From Sideroxydans lithotrophicus (lineage in GTDB: Bacteria; Pseudomonadota; Gammaproteobacteria; Burkholderiales; Gallionellaceae), in assembly GCA_020723185.1 (NCBI GenBank), contig DYJI01000001.1, forward strand, positions 186,001 through 250,000: DNA of 64,000 nt, given 5' to 3'. Shown one piece after another: positions 1-9,184 of the stretch. The position numbers were made by a program, and so were the translations under genes. The notes under the pieces were generated by a model. That model did no database searches. It was given only the letters and a program-made list of their open reading frames with translations, and was not told where the DNA came from. Position 1 is the stretch's first letter. Each line of letters starts with the position of its first letter.

Positions 1-3
1 GAC

Positions 4-1065
4 ATGACCAGCGCCCCGCTCCCCACACTGGATTTCCTGTCGACAGCCGTGATGCTGCTCGACGACCAGTCGCGCATCGCATATCTGAACCCGGCTGCGG
101 AGCATCTGTTCGCGGTGAGCCACAGCAATCTCATCGGTCATCCGTTGCAGTTCGCTTTCACACATACCGAACAACTGTTCAGCGCGATCCAGTCAGCGCT
201 GGCTAACCGTTCATCACACATCGAGCACGACCTGCTGCTGGGTACGCACAGCCATAACCAGAAGCTGCATCTGAGTTGCACGGTCAACACCTTGCAGCTG
301 CCGCACTATGCCCTGATGCTGGAATTCCACCCCATCGAACGCCCGCTCAAGCTGGCGCGCGAGGAGCAGATGCTGGACCAGACGCAGGCCAACCGCATGC
401 TGTTGCGCAATCTGGCGCACGAGATCAAGAACCCGCTGGGCGGCATCCGCGGTGCCGCGCAACTGCTGGAGCAGGAACTGGAGAAACCGGCACTGCGCGA
501 ATACACGCAGGTGGTGATCCAGGAGGCGGACCGGCTTCGTTCGCTGATGGAGAACCTGCTCACGCCGCAGCACACGCCCCATTTCAGTGCGCTGAACATC
601 CATGAGGTACTGGAGCGCGTGCGCAGTGTGGTGATGGCCGAGTTGCCGGACAGCCTGACCATCCAGCGCGACTATGACCTGAGCTTGCCCGATCTGGACG
701 GCGACAAGGCGTTGCTGATCCAGGTGATCCTGAACATCGTGCGCAATGCCGCGCAGGCGATGCAGGGCAAGGGCACGATCATCCTGCGCACGCGCATCTC
801 GCGCCAGGTGACGCTGATGAAGAAGCGCCACCGGCTGGCCATCTCGGTACAGATCATCGACGACGGCCCCGGCATCCCGCATCATTTGCAGGACAAGATC
901 TTCTACCCGCTGGTCTCTGGGCGGGCCGACGGGCACGGCCTGGGCCTCACGCTGGCGCAGGATTTCGTCAGCCAGCATCAGGGCAGTATCGAATTCGACA
1001 GCGAACCGGGGCGCACCTGCTTCACGGTGATGCTGCCGCTCACTTCCATGGAAAAACAGCAATGA
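4..1065 (+). CDS. ntrB: Nitrogen regulation sensor histidine kinase NtrB (GlnL)
   Basis: Cytoplasmic sensor kinase/phosphatase that sets the phosphorylation state of NtrC according to nitrogen status, in this family through PII protein. The 353 residues read as an N-terminal PAS-like domain (about 1-115), a HisKA region with NLAHEIKNPLGG (phospho-accepting His139), and a HATPase domain with DDGPGIP and GHGLGLTLA boxes. There is no transmembrane segment, as expected for NtrB. The ATG lies only 3 nt from the window edge, so an earlier start cannot be excluded, but length and domain order match the family. The gene overlaps ntrC by 4 nt (ATGA), so the two are translationally coupled. glnA would be expected to the left but is not visible. 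Confidence 0.93.
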   Translation: MTSAPLPTLDFLSTAVMLLDDQSRIAYLNPAAEHLFAVSHSNLIGHPLQFAFTHTEQLFSAIQSALANRSSHIEHDLLLGTHSHNQKLHLSCTVNTLQLPHYALMLEFHPIERPLKLAREEQMLDQTQANRMLLRNLAHEIKNPLGGIRGAAQLLEQELEKPALREYTQVVIQEADRLRSLMENLLTPQHTPHFSALNIHEVLERVRSVVMAELPDSLTIQRDYDLSLPDLDGDKALLIQVILNIVRNAAQAMQGKGTIILRTRISRQVTLMKKRHRLAISVQIIDDGPGIPHHLQDKIFYPLVSGRADGHGLGLTLAQDFVSQHQGSIEFDSEPGRTCFTVMLPLTSMEKQQ

Positions 1066-2462
1066 CTAAACCTGTCTGGATCATCGATGACGACAAGTCC
1101 ATCCGCTGGGTGCTGGAGAAGGCACTGGCGCGCGAGGAGATCGAATACAAGAGTTTCGCCTCGGCCGACGAGGCGCTGGCCGAATTGCCGCACAGCCTGC
1201 CGCAGATGGTGATCAGCGACATCCGCATGCCCGGCAGCTCCGGCCTCGACCTGCTACAGACGCTGCGCAACGAATACCCGGCGCTGCCGGTGATCATCAT
1301 GACCGCCTATTCCGATCTGGAGAGCGCGGTGTCCTCGTTCCAGGGCGGCGCGTTCGAGTATCTGCCCAAGCCCTTCGATGTGAACCATGCGGTCGAGCTG
1401 ATCCGCCGCGCGCTGGCGCAGAGCCAGCGCAAGCAGAGCAACGGCGTGGAAAGCACGGAGGCACCAGACATCCTCGGCCATGCCCCGTCGATGCAGGAGG
1501 TGTTCCGAGCCATCGGCCGGCTTGCTGCATCCAACGCCACCGTGCTCATCAACGGCGAATCCGGTACCGGCAAGGAGCTGGTGGCGCACGCGCTGCACCG
1601 CCATAGCCCGCGAGCCGACAAGCCCTTCGTCGCGATCAACACTGCCGCCATCCCCAAGGACCTGCTGGAATCGGAACTGTTCGGGCACGAGAAAGGCGCG
1701 TTCACCGGTGCCAACACCACACGCCACGGTCGCTTCGAGCAGGCCGAGGGCGGCACGCTGTTCCTCGACGAGATCGGTGACATGCCGGCCGAGTTGCAGA
1801 CGCGATTGCTGCGCGTGCTGTCGGACGGCAACTACTACCGCGTGGGCGGCCACCAGCCGATCAAGGCCAACGTGCGCATCATCGCGGCCACGCACCAGAA
1901 CCTAGATGAGCGCGTGAAACAGGGGCTGTTCCGCGAAGACCTGTTCCACCGCCTGAACGTGATCCGCCTGCGTCTGCCGCCGCTGCGCGAGCGCCGCGAA
2001 GACATCCCGCTGCTGGCGAAGTATTTCCTGCAGAAGAGCGCGAAGGAGTTGGGCGTTGAACAGAAGACGCTGAGCGAGGCCGCGCTGAACTATCTCGCCG
2101 CGCAGGACATCCCCGGCAACGTGCGCCAACTGGAGAACCTCTGTCACTGGCTGACGGTGATGACGCCGACGCAGCTGGTGGAGATCGCCGACCTGCCGGC
2201 GGAATGGCGTGCCGCCTCATCCTCCGCACCCGTCGGCGGGGATTGGCATGCCTTGCTGGCGCAGCAGACTGCACTCATGTTGCAGCGCGGTGAGCCGCAT
2301 ATCCTCGACGCGCTCACCCGGGAATTCGAGCGCACCTTGATCACGCAAGCGCTGCAACACACCGGCGGACGCCGCATCGAAGCTTCCACGCTGCTCGGCA
2401 TGGGCCGCAACACGCTGACGCGCAAGATCCAGGAGCTGGGTCTGGACGGGGACGGCGAGTAA
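1062..2462 (+). CDS. ntrC: Nitrogen regulation response regulator NtrC (GlnG), sigma-54 activator
   Basis: Enhancer-binding activator of sigma-54 promoters for nitrogen assimilation genes, partner of NtrB. The 466-residue protein has a receiver domain (phospho-acceptor Asp53 in ISDIRMP), a central AAA+ domain with Walker A GESGTGKE near 165-172, the GAFTGA loop that contacts sigma-54, and [12 protein letters not shown] as Walker B. A Fis-type helix-turn-helix closes the C-terminus ([14 protein letters not shown]). The ATG overlaps the ntrB stop. Its own stop is 2 nt from the stop of the convergent phosphoesterase gene, so no terminator sits between them. All key motifs are intact. Confidence 0.95.
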   Translation: MTKPVWIIDDDKSIRWVLEKALAREEIEYKSFASADEALAELPHSLPQMVISDIRMPGSSGLDLLQTLRNEYPALPVIIMTAYSDLESAVSSFQGGAFEYLPKPFDVNHAVELIRRALAQSQRKQSNGVESTEAPDILGHAPSMQEVFRAIGRLAASNATVLINGESGTGKELVAHALHRHSPRADKPFVAINTAAIPKDLLESELFGHEKGAFTGANTTRHGRFEQAEGGTLFLDEIGDMPAELQTRLLRVLSDGNYYRVGGHQPIKANVRIIAATHQNLDERVKQGLFREDLFHRLNVIRLRLPPLRERREDIPLLAKYFLQKSAKELGVEQKTLSEAALNYLAAQDIPGNVRQLENLCHWLTVMTPTQLVEIADLPAEWRAASSSAPVGGDWHALLAQQTALMLQRGEPHILDALTREFERTLITQALQHTGGRRIEASTLLGMGRNTLTRKIQELGLDGDGE

Positions 2463-2464
2463 CC

Positions 2465-3274
2465 CTAGCGCCAAACGCCCCCAATCGTTTCCGCGCGGGC
2501 ACTCTCGTTCAGTCCCGGCAGGCCGTGCATGTGCAGGATGGTGCCCAGCACGCTGTAGTGGTCGATACGCTGTGCATACTTGCCCGGCTTCACCATCTGA
2601 CCGACGAACAAAGTGACGATGCGATTCCCTTCCGATCCATCGTCCTCGTCGAAAGTGACTATGAGCAGGCTGTTGTTGTCCATCGCCCATTGCGCATAGC
2701 CTTCGATGTTCTGTTTCAACCATGCATCGCCCTGCGCGATGCTGCCATCGTGCATGTCGTGGCGCTGGTCTGGCACGACGAAAGAGACGGTGGGCAGCTT
2801 CGTATAGTCCCGCGGCCAGGCAGTCAGCGGCTGGTTCGCCGATGCCAGTTCCTTCCAGTTCGCCACCGGATTGTGTTTGCGCATATACGCGCCGTAGCGA
2901 CACCCCGGGTAGCCGGTCGTCGGCATCGATTCCGAATAACTGATGAAGCTCAGCTCTTTTTCCTGCAAGGCACTGGCGAGATTGTCACCGGACAGATCGA
3001 GCGGACAGGTATTGCTGCCGATGCCGCGTGTGCTGCCGCTGAACAAAGCCAGGTAGTTGGGCTGGCTGGGATGGGTGATGCCGTGCGAGTTTGTGAACAG
3101 CGCACCGCGTTGCGCCAGCGCGTTGATATAGGGTGCGTCGGGATTGCCGATGATCTGCGAGTACGACTTGTTCTCCTCGATCACGATGACGATGTGGTCG
3201 GGCCGCGGCAAGGCGGCTGACTGCACCTGCGCTGCCGCGCAAAGCAGGAGCAGCCCGGACACGAATCTCATCAT
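2465..3274 (-). CDS. Secreted phosphoesterase / acid phosphatase (AcpA/PLC-like family)
   Basis: Probable periplasmic or secreted phosphoesterase of the phospholipase C/acid phosphatase A superfamily; the substrate cannot be told from sequence. The start is placed at one of two adjacent ATGs (3274 or 3271) because it is preceded by AAGGAAAG and followed by a signal peptide (MMRFVSGLLLLCAAAQVQSA); the frame stays open upstream without homology. Family motifs seen: IVIEENKSY near the mature N-terminus, THPSQPNYLALFSGS, DQRHDMHDGS and DEDDG, which supply metal ligands in this fold. Length is about 269 residues. The start overlaps the end of the upstream four-cysteine gene, suggesting coupling. 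Confidence 0.82.
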   Translation of the reverse strand: MMRFVSGLLLLCAAAQVQSAALPRPDHIVIVIEENKSYSQIIGNPDAPYINALAQRGALFTNSHGITHPSQPNYLALFSGSTRGIGSNTCPLDLSGDNLASALQEKELSFISYSESMPTTGYPGCRYGAYMRKHNPVANWKELASANQPLTAWPRDYTKLPTVSFVVPDQRHDMHDGSIAQGDAWLKQNIEGYAQWAMDNNSLLIVTFDEDDGSEGNRIVTLFVGQMVKPGKYAQRIDHYSVLGTILHMHGLPGLNESARAETIGGVWR

Positions 3275-3462
3275 CTTTCCTTGTCGTTCGAGGCCGGCGC
3301 GGACGTATCGTCCTGCACCTTTTTGCGTGTGCGGTTCTTGCCCGGATCGGCAAAACGGAAACGCCCTGCCAGCACACAACCTTTCATGCCGATGTCGCAC
3401 GGCAGGTTCAGCACCTTCTGGCACTTGCCGTCGACCTCGTGCGGACAACCCCAGCCGCTCAT
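3271..3462 (-). CDS. Small four-cysteine protein, function unknown
   Basis: A 63-residue protein with four cysteines in the first half (CPHEVDGKC, then Cys22 and Cys29), followed by a basic, hydrophilic tail (KNRTRKK). The spacing C-x7-C-x7-C-x6-C suggests a small metal or Fe-S site, but no family is assigned. I believe it is real: an SD-like GGAG precedes the ATG, it begins 12 nt after phnA ends, and its stop overlaps the ATG of the secreted phosphoesterase. There is no signal peptide, so it should be cytoplasmic. It resembles short conserved hypothetical proteins I associate with iron-oxidising betaproteobacteria, from memory only. Confidence 0.6.
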   Translation of the reverse strand: MSGWGCPHEVDGKCQKVLNLPCDIGMKGCVLAGRFRFADPGKNRTRKKVQDDTSAPASNDKER

Positions 3463-3474
3463 GACAGCTCCTTG

Positions 3475-3816
3475 TTACGCCTTCTTCACGAACTCGGTCT
3501 TCAACTGCATCGCGCCGATGCCATCGATCTTGCAGTCGATGTCGTGGTCGCCGTCCACCAGACGGATGTTCTTCACCTTGGTACCGACCTTCACCACCGA
3601 GGACGAGCCCTTGATCTTCAGGTCCTTGATGACAGTGACCGTATCCCCGTCATTCAACACCGTGCCGAACGCGTCCTTGAACACCTTCTGCTCCTCGCCG
3701 GCATCGGCGGTCTCATGCTTGCTCCATTCCCAACCGCATTCCGGGCAGACGTAGTTGTCACCGTCCTCATAGGTGAAGGGTGAGTCGCATTTGGGACACT
3801 TGGGCAGATCGGACAT
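3475..3816 (-). CDS. phnA: PhnA/YjdM-family zinc-ribbon protein
   Basis: The 113-residue protein begins with a zinc ribbon ([25 protein letters not shown]) and continues into the SH3-like PhnA domain ([39 protein letters not shown]). The family was named from the E. coli phosphonate locus, but its real role is unclear and no phosphonate genes are present here. The ATG at 3816 has AGGAAA upstream. It is the first gene of a likely three-gene leftward set with the cysteine mini-protein and the phosphoesterase. The 100 bp before it, up to ubiE, hold its promoter; the stretch just before the SD is AT-rich (TTACTAATCTTTTACTTAT on the minus strand). Confidence 0.88.
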   Translation of the reverse strand: MSDLPKCPKCDSPFTYEDGDNYVCPECGWEWSKHETADAGEEQKVFKDAFGTVLNDGDTVTVIKDLKIKGSSSVVKVGTKVKNIRLVDGDHDIDCKIDGIGAMQLKTEFVKKA

Positions 3817-3916
3817 GGTGTTTCCTATAAGTAAAAGATTAGTAAGGCCGGTCGGGCACCCAACAGGGGACGAGAGCGCAGCGTAACCAGGCGTATGGGG
3901 GATGCAACGATGCGGA

Positions 3917-4648
3917 TTACAGCTTGTATCCCCGATGCACTGCCACCACGCCGCCGGTCATATTGAAGTACTCGACGCGCTCCAGTCCCGCATCGACCAT
4001 CATCTGTTTCAGTTCTTCCTGACCCGGATGCATGCGGATGGATTCGGCAAGGTAGCGGTAGCTGTCGGCGTCGTTGGCGATGAGTTCGCCCATCTTGGGC
4101 AGCAACTTGAAGGAGTACAGGTCGTACATCTTCTCCAGCGGTTTGGCGACCTTGGAGAATTCCAGCACGATGACGCGTCCACCGGGTTTGAGCACGCGTT
4201 TCATCTCGCGCAGGGCGGCGTCCTTGTGGGTGACGTTGCGCAGGCCGAAAGCGATGCTGACGCAGTCGAAATAGTTATCCGGGAAGGGCAGATGTTCGGC
4301 ATCGCACTGTGCGGTGGGTGTCGGTGTGCCGTTGTCCAGCATGCGGTCGCGACCGACGCGCAGCATGGCGTTGTTGATGTCCGTGAGGACGACCTGACCG
4401 CTGCGGCCGACCTTCTTCAGGAACAGTTTGGTCAGGTCGCCCGAGCCGCCTGCCACGTCCAGCACGCGCTGGCCTTCGTGCACATTGGCCAGACCGACCG
4501 CAAAGGGTTTCCACACGCGATGCAGACCGACCGACATGAGGTCGTTCATGATGTCGTACTTGCTGGCGACGGAGGTGAACACGCCCGCGACCTTCTTCGC
4601 CTTCTCGCTCTCGTCTACGGTCTCGAATCCGAAGTGTGTCTTTGCCAT
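3917..4648 (-). CDS. ubiE: Ubiquinone/menaquinone biosynthesis C-methyltransferase UbiE
   Basis: SAM-dependent methyltransferase that C-methylates demethylmenaquinone and the corresponding ubiquinone precursor. The ATG at 4648 (MAKTHFGF) gives 243 residues, the family size; the longer open frame has no matching N-terminus. Visible motifs are [21 protein letters not shown], the SAM site [26 protein letters not shown] and a C-terminal [15 protein letters not shown]. It is the last gene of the leftward run starting at lpoA, 11 nt after the DUF971 gene. UbiB, another ubiquinone factor, is encoded separately near 46 kb. Confidence 0.95.
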   Translation of the reverse strand: MAKTHFGFETVDESEKAKKVAGVFTSVASKYDIMNDLMSVGLHRVWKPFAVGLANVHEGQRVLDVAGGSGDLTKLFLKKVGRSGQVVLTDINNAMLRVGRDRMLDNGTPTPTAQCDAEHLPFPDNYFDCVSIAFGLRNVTHKDAALREMKRVLKPGGRVIVLEFSKVAKPLEKMYDLYSFKLLPKMGELIANDADSYRYLAESIRMHPGQEELKQMMVDAGLERVEYFNMTGGVVAVHRGYKL

Positions 4649-4659
4649 GATGGTTTCTC

Positions 4660-5019
4660 CTATTTCGGATCGCGCGTGGCACCTGCCGCCTGCAGCTTGT
4701 CCAGATATTCCTGCCACAACTCCTGCTGGTTCTGCCCCAGCGTGTAGAGCAGGTCCCAGTCGTACAGGCCGCTGTCGTGGCCGTCGTCGAATTCCAGTTT
4801 CAGCGCGTAGCTACCCGCAGGTTCCAGCCCCTTGAGCACGACGTTGCGCTTGCCGACCTGCAGGGTCTCCTGACCCGGGCCGTGTCCGCGCACTTCTGCG
4901 GAAGGCGACTGGACACGCAGGAACTCGGCCGGCAGGTTGAAACGCGCGCCGTCGGAGAAGGCGATCTCCAGTGAGTTGGATTTCTGGTGCAGAACGATCT
5001 CGGTCGGGATGGCATTCAT
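4660..5019 (-). CDS. DUF971 domain protein
   Basis: A 119-residue protein made of one DUF971 domain, the small zinc-binding fold also found at the N-terminus of gamma-butyrobetaine hydroxylases. Recognisable signatures are [23 protein letters not shown] at the start and [19 protein letters not shown] near the middle. Its biochemical role as a stand-alone protein is not established. The ATG overlaps the stop of the upstream heptose adenylyltransferase by 4 nt (ATGA), and ubiE starts 11 nt downstream, an association I recall as common in betaproteobacteria. The start is secure because the conserved domain begins within ten residues of it. Confidence 0.85.
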   Translation of the reverse strand: MNAIPTEIVLHQKSNSLEIAFSDGARFNLPAEFLRVQSPSAEVRGHGPGQETLQVGKRNVVLKGLEPAGSYALKLEFDDGHDSGLYDWDLLYTLGQNQQELWQEYLDKLQAAGATRDPK

Positions 5020-5501
5020 AGTGAGCGTATCTTCTTGAGCAATGCGGTGGTGGAGCGTTCGTGCAGGAAGGGGATGCTGTGCACACTGCCGCCCCAGCCC
5101 TGTACTTCTTTTGCGCCGACGATGCGGTCCGGCGTCCAGTCGCCGCCTTTGACCAGCTTGTCCGGCTTGCAGGCGAGGATCAGGTTCAGCGGCGTGTCCT
5201 CGTCGAACTTCACCACCAGGCTCACCGCCTCCAGCGCGGCGAGCACCGCCATGCGATCGACCTCGTTGTTGATGGGGCGGTCATCCCCCTTGCCCAAACG
5301 TTTCACCGACGCGTCACTGTTGACGCCGACGACGAGCGATGCGCCCAGCGCGCGTGCCTGCGCCAGATAGGTGACATGACCGCGGTGCAGCACGTCGAAA
5401 CAGCCGTTGGTGAACACCACGGGACGCGGCAGCGCAGCCACCTTGGCAGCCAAATCATCTGCCGTGCACAACTTGTCTTCGAAGCTCGGGGTCGGGTACA
5501 T
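5016..5501 (-). CDS. rfaE2: D-glycero-beta-D-manno-heptose 1-phosphate adenylyltransferase (HldE C-terminal type)
   Basis: Makes ADP-heptose from heptose-1-phosphate and ATP for the LPS inner core. The 161-residue protein is a stand-alone nucleotidyltransferase equal to the C-terminal half of E. coli HldE. It shows [18 protein letters not shown] with the HxGH catalytic motif, [12 protein letters not shown], and a C-terminal [10 protein letters not shown] near the ISTT-type signature. ATG at 5501 follows the dolP stop as TGATG; a GTG one codon earlier is the alternative. The kinase half (HldA/RfaE1) is not in this window. Position beside the SIS-domain gene hints at a heptose pathway grouping. 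Confidence 0.9.
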   Translation of the reverse strand: MYPTPSFEDKLCTADDLAAKVAALPRPVVFTNGCFDVLHRGHVTYLAQARALGASLVVGVNSDASVKRLGKGDDRPINNEVDRMAVLAALEAVSLVVKFDEDTPLNLILACKPDKLVKGGDWTPDRIVGAKEVQGWGGSVHSIPFLHERSTTALLKKIRSL

Positions 5502-6051
5502 CACTGCATGTACTCGAACACGCGTACCACTTTTTTCACGCCGCGCGTGGTGGCCGCGATCTCGGAGGCCGCATCGGCCTCGGCGCGGGTGACGATGCCC
5601 AGCAGATAGACTACGCCTTCTTCGGTGTAGACCTTGATGTGCTCACGATTGAAAGACTTGTCTTCAAGGAACCGTGTGCGCACATCGCCCGATATGCCGG
5701 AATCGCTGCGACGCACGCCGGTATCAGCCGCGCGCGCCACATGCAGTTCGTTGGCGATGCCCTTGATGGGAGAGATGCCGCTCACGATGCGCTCTATGCC
5801 CTGCTTGGTCGCATCGTCCGGCACTTGTCCGGTGATCAGGGCGAAACGGTTGAAGCAGGTGACGTTCACCTGGATGTTGCTGCGATACTTGTCGGCGATG
5901 CGCTGGCGCGAGGTGTACTCGATATTGCGGTCGTCCTGCACGGCTGCGGCGCTGCGGCGCTCGATCTGCGGATCGGTGATGCCCTGCGTCTGGGCGCAAC
6001 CTTGCAGCAGCGCAAGCAGGAACAGCGCGACCAGCGGCCAGCGTCCGGTCA

Positions 6052-6052
<1 letters not shown>
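5501..6052 (-). CDS. dolP: BON-domain outer-membrane lipoprotein (DolP/YraP-like)
   Basis: Lipoprotein expected at the inner leaflet of the outer membrane, supporting envelope integrity as DolP (YraP) does in E. coli. The start chosen, ATG 6052, gives a lipoprotein signal ([19 protein letters not shown]) with Cys20 as the lipidated residue; the longer frame upstream lacks a signal. Two BON domains follow: one around [21 protein letters not shown] and one around [25 protein letters not shown]. Total is 183 residues. Its ATG overlaps the stop of the SIS-domain gene. The order yraN - SIS gene - dolP matches the E. coli yraN-diaA-dolP locus. Confidence 0.9.
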
Positions 6053-7024
<972 letters not shown>

Positions 7025-7028
7025 CCGG

Positions 7029-8252
7029 TCACTCTTCCGGCACCGACGTCGGCATGGGCGGCTGCGGCCCTCTCAGCGCGGCTTCCAGCGTCATGCCCTG
7101 ACCGTTGCGCATGGTGGACTTCACACCTTCGCGTTTGACCTGATGACCTTCCAGCGACAGCTTGCCGGTGACACCGTCCAGCGGCAGGCCGTTGCTCGTA
7201 TTGTGGTGGTACAACACCTGCAGCATGCGGTAGGCGTCTATGCCCAGCGCGAACAATCGCTCCATGTCCGTCGGATAGGGCGGCTCCGCGCGCGGGTAGA
7301 CCATGACCGCCGGATGGTCGGGCTGGATCACCCAGGGCATGTCGTAAAAGCGCACCTCGCCCAGATCGAAATTGACCAGATTGTTGCCGTTGCCGATGAA
7401 CACCTGCGACGTGGTGTAGACCGGGATGTCGGCGAAAATATAGGGCCGGATCAGTCGCGCCTTGTCCGGCTCTGCGGCCATGAACACCATGCTGCCCGCT
7501 TCGCCACCCAGCAGACGGATCTCGCTCGGGTCGCCCTCGTACACGATCTCCGGCCACAACACCCCGCCGGTGCGCTGCCATTCTTCCTCGAACGCCTGCG
7601 CCAGCCGCTTGGACAAGGCGCTGTCGGTGCGTACCACGGTGGCGGTGAGCAGGCCGTTGCTGGCCGCCCACTGCGCGGCCTGGCGTGCTTCCAGTTCGGG
7701 GGGAAGCCCGAAGAAATACAACTGGTCGCCGCGCTCGCCCTCCAGCACGTTCAACGCCAGCGTCGGCACCGGCAGCGCGGGATTCGCGGCCAATGCCGCA
7801 ACGCCGTTGCGGGTGAGCGGGCCGGCCACCGCCAACGCGCCCTGCTCCAGCGCCTGGCGATACAAGGCATCGACCTCGAACTTCTCGTCGCTGGCGGAGT
7901 AGACGCGCACCGGCAATTCATTGGGCTGCAGTTCCGCCGCAGACAGGAAACCCAGTTGCACCGCTTCCGCGGCGCGGCCGAACACGGGCGAACGCAGTGG
8001 CAGGATCAATGCGATATGGTGTTCCGCACCTTCCGCTAACTTGGGCAGTACCGGCTCGACCTGCGGTTGCTCGATATCGACGATGCCGGTCTCGACGACG
8101 GGCGCTTCGGCGGCGGGTTTTTCGGTCGTTGCTGCTGGAGCAGTAACAGGGACTGGGGGCTGTGGCGGAGTAGCGCAGCCAAACACGCTCACGTATAGTG
8201 CGGCGATCAACAGACCGCGCAACCATCTCAACCCGGGGATACTCGTTTGCAT
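7029..8252 (-). CDS. lpoA: LpoA-like penicillin-binding protein activator, outer-membrane lipoprotein
   Basis: Predicted lipoprotein that activates the peptidoglycan synthase PBP1A from the outer membrane. ATG 8252 gives a signal sequence ending in SVFGC (lipidated Cys), then a proline/alanine-rich linker, then a periplasmic-binding-protein-like domain (HIALILPLRSPVFGRAAEAVQLGFL; PVYTTSQVFIG; LFALGIDAYRM). At 407 residues it corresponds mainly to the C-terminal domain of the larger E. coli protein; the N-terminal TPR-like part is missing, as in many betaproteobacteria. A TTG five codons earlier is less likely. It is first in the operon and its start codon overlaps that of divergent rsmI. Confidence 0.83.
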   Translation of the reverse strand: MQTSIPGLRWLRGLLIAALYVSVFGCATPPQPPVPVTAPAATTEKPAAEAPVVETGIVDIEQPQVEPVLPKLAEGAEHHIALILPLRSPVFGRAAEAVQLGFLSAAELQPNELPVRVYSASDEKFEVDALYRQALEQGALAVAGPLTRNGVAALAANPALPVPTLALNVLEGERGDQLYFFGLPPELEARQAAQWAASNGLLTATVVRTDSALSKRLAQAFEEEWQRTGGVLWPEIVYEGDPSEIRLLGGEAGSMVFMAAEPDKARLIRPYIFADIPVYTTSQVFIGNGNNLVNFDLGEVRFYDMPWVIQPDHPAVMVYPRAEPPYPTDMERLFALGIDAYRMLQVLYHHNTSNGLPLDGVTGKLSLEGHQVKREGVKSTMRNGQGMTLEAALRGPQPPMPTSVPEE

Positions 8253-9110
8253 AGCAGGACCAATCAAAGAATCGAATGCGCATTATATGTAGTCGCCACC
8301 CCGATTGGAAATCTGAGTGACATCACGCTGCGTGCGCTCGACATCCTGAACGGCGTGGACGTCGTGGCAGCCGAAGATACGCGTAATACCCGTCATCTGT
8401 TGCAACATCATGGCATTGGCGATGCCAAGCTGCTCGCCGTGCACCAGCACAACGAACGCGGTTCCGCAGACCGTATCATTGAATTGTTACAACAAGGGCA
8501 AAGCGTCGCGCTGGTGACCGATGCCGGCACCCCTGCCGTCAGCGATCCCGGTGCGGTTCTGGTGGAAGCCGTGCGCGCAGCAGGCTTTCGTGCCATCCCT
8601 ATCCCCGGCGCCTCCGCCGTGGTCACCGCCTTGTCCGCCTCGGGTCTGGTCAATCCGCATTTCCTGTTCTACGGTTTCCTGCCCAACAAATCCGCCGCGC
8701 GCCGCGCCGCGCTGCAGGCACTCGCCAACCAGACCTGCACGCTGGCCTTCTACGAGGCCCCGCACCGCATCCTCGAATGCACGACCGACCTGCAGGCCGT
8801 GTTCGGCGACGAGCGCGAGATCGTGTTCGCGCGCGAGATCACCAAACTGTTCGAGAGCATCCATCGCTGCAAGCTGAGTGTCGCGCTGGACTGGCTGAAC
8901 AGCGACCCCAACAACCAGCGCGGCGAGTTCGTGCTGCTGGTGTCGGGCGCGGCAGAGCGCACCGAGGAACTTGATGCCGAGGCAGAGCGGGTGCTCACAT
9001 TGCTACTGGAAGAACTGCCGCTCAAACAAGCAGTGCAACTCGCCGTGCAGATCACCGGACAGAACAAGAACGCGCTCTACCAGAAGGCGCTTTCCATCAA
9101 ATCCGCATAA
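8247..9110 (+). CDS. rsmI: 16S rRNA (cytidine1402-2'-O)-methyltransferase RsmI
   Basis: Methylates the ribose of C1402 in 16S rRNA using SAM; tetrapyrrole-methylase fold. Motifs seen: VVATPIGNLSDITLRAL, VAAEDTRNTRHLLQH, LVTDAGTPAVSDPG, IPGASAVVTALSASGL, and FYEAPHRILE. The 287-residue length fits. The start is TTG at 8247: between the in-frame stop at 8196 and the conserved core it is the only ATG/GTG/TTG, and the rare start suits a low-abundance rRNA enzyme. It is divergent from lpoA, exactly as in E. coli (yraL/yraM), but here the two start codons overlap head to head by 6 nt. Confidence 0.93.
   Translation: MHSRTNQRIECALYVVATPIGNLSDITLRALDILNGVDVVAAEDTRNTRHLLQHHGIGDAKLLAVHQHNERGSADRIIELLQQGQSVALVTDAGTPAVSDPGAVLVEAVRAAGFRAIPIPGASAVVTALSASGLVNPHFLFYGFLPNKSAARRAALQALANQTCTLAFYEAPHRILECTTDLQAVFGDEREIVFAREITKLFESIHRCKLSVALDWLNSDPNNQRGEFVLLVSGAAERTEELDAEAERVLTLLLEELPLKQAVQLAVQITGQNKNALYQKALSIKSA
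8282..8311 (-). promoter_or_regulatory. Predicted sigma-70 promoter of the lpoA operon
   Basis: On the minus strand the -10 is TATAAT (8282-8287, all six consensus bases) and the -35 is TTTCCA (8306-8311, four of six) with an 18-bp spacer. Initiation would fall near 8275, giving a leader of about 23 nt before the lpoA ATG at 8252. The whole element lies inside codons 12-22 of rsmI on the other strand, because there is no intergenic space here. Confidence 0.5.
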
Positions 9111-9184
9111 TCGCGCGGTTGTTATTCGCGTCGGCTTTGCTAAACTCGCCCTCCCGCATCACGATCCGATCTTTCGAGGACGCA

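Noticed and set aside
2461-2766. Sigma-54 (-24/-12) promoters linked to NtrC
   Set aside because: TGGCAC occurs at several places (for example near 2769, 4677 and 42180) but none is followed by a properly spaced TTGC element.
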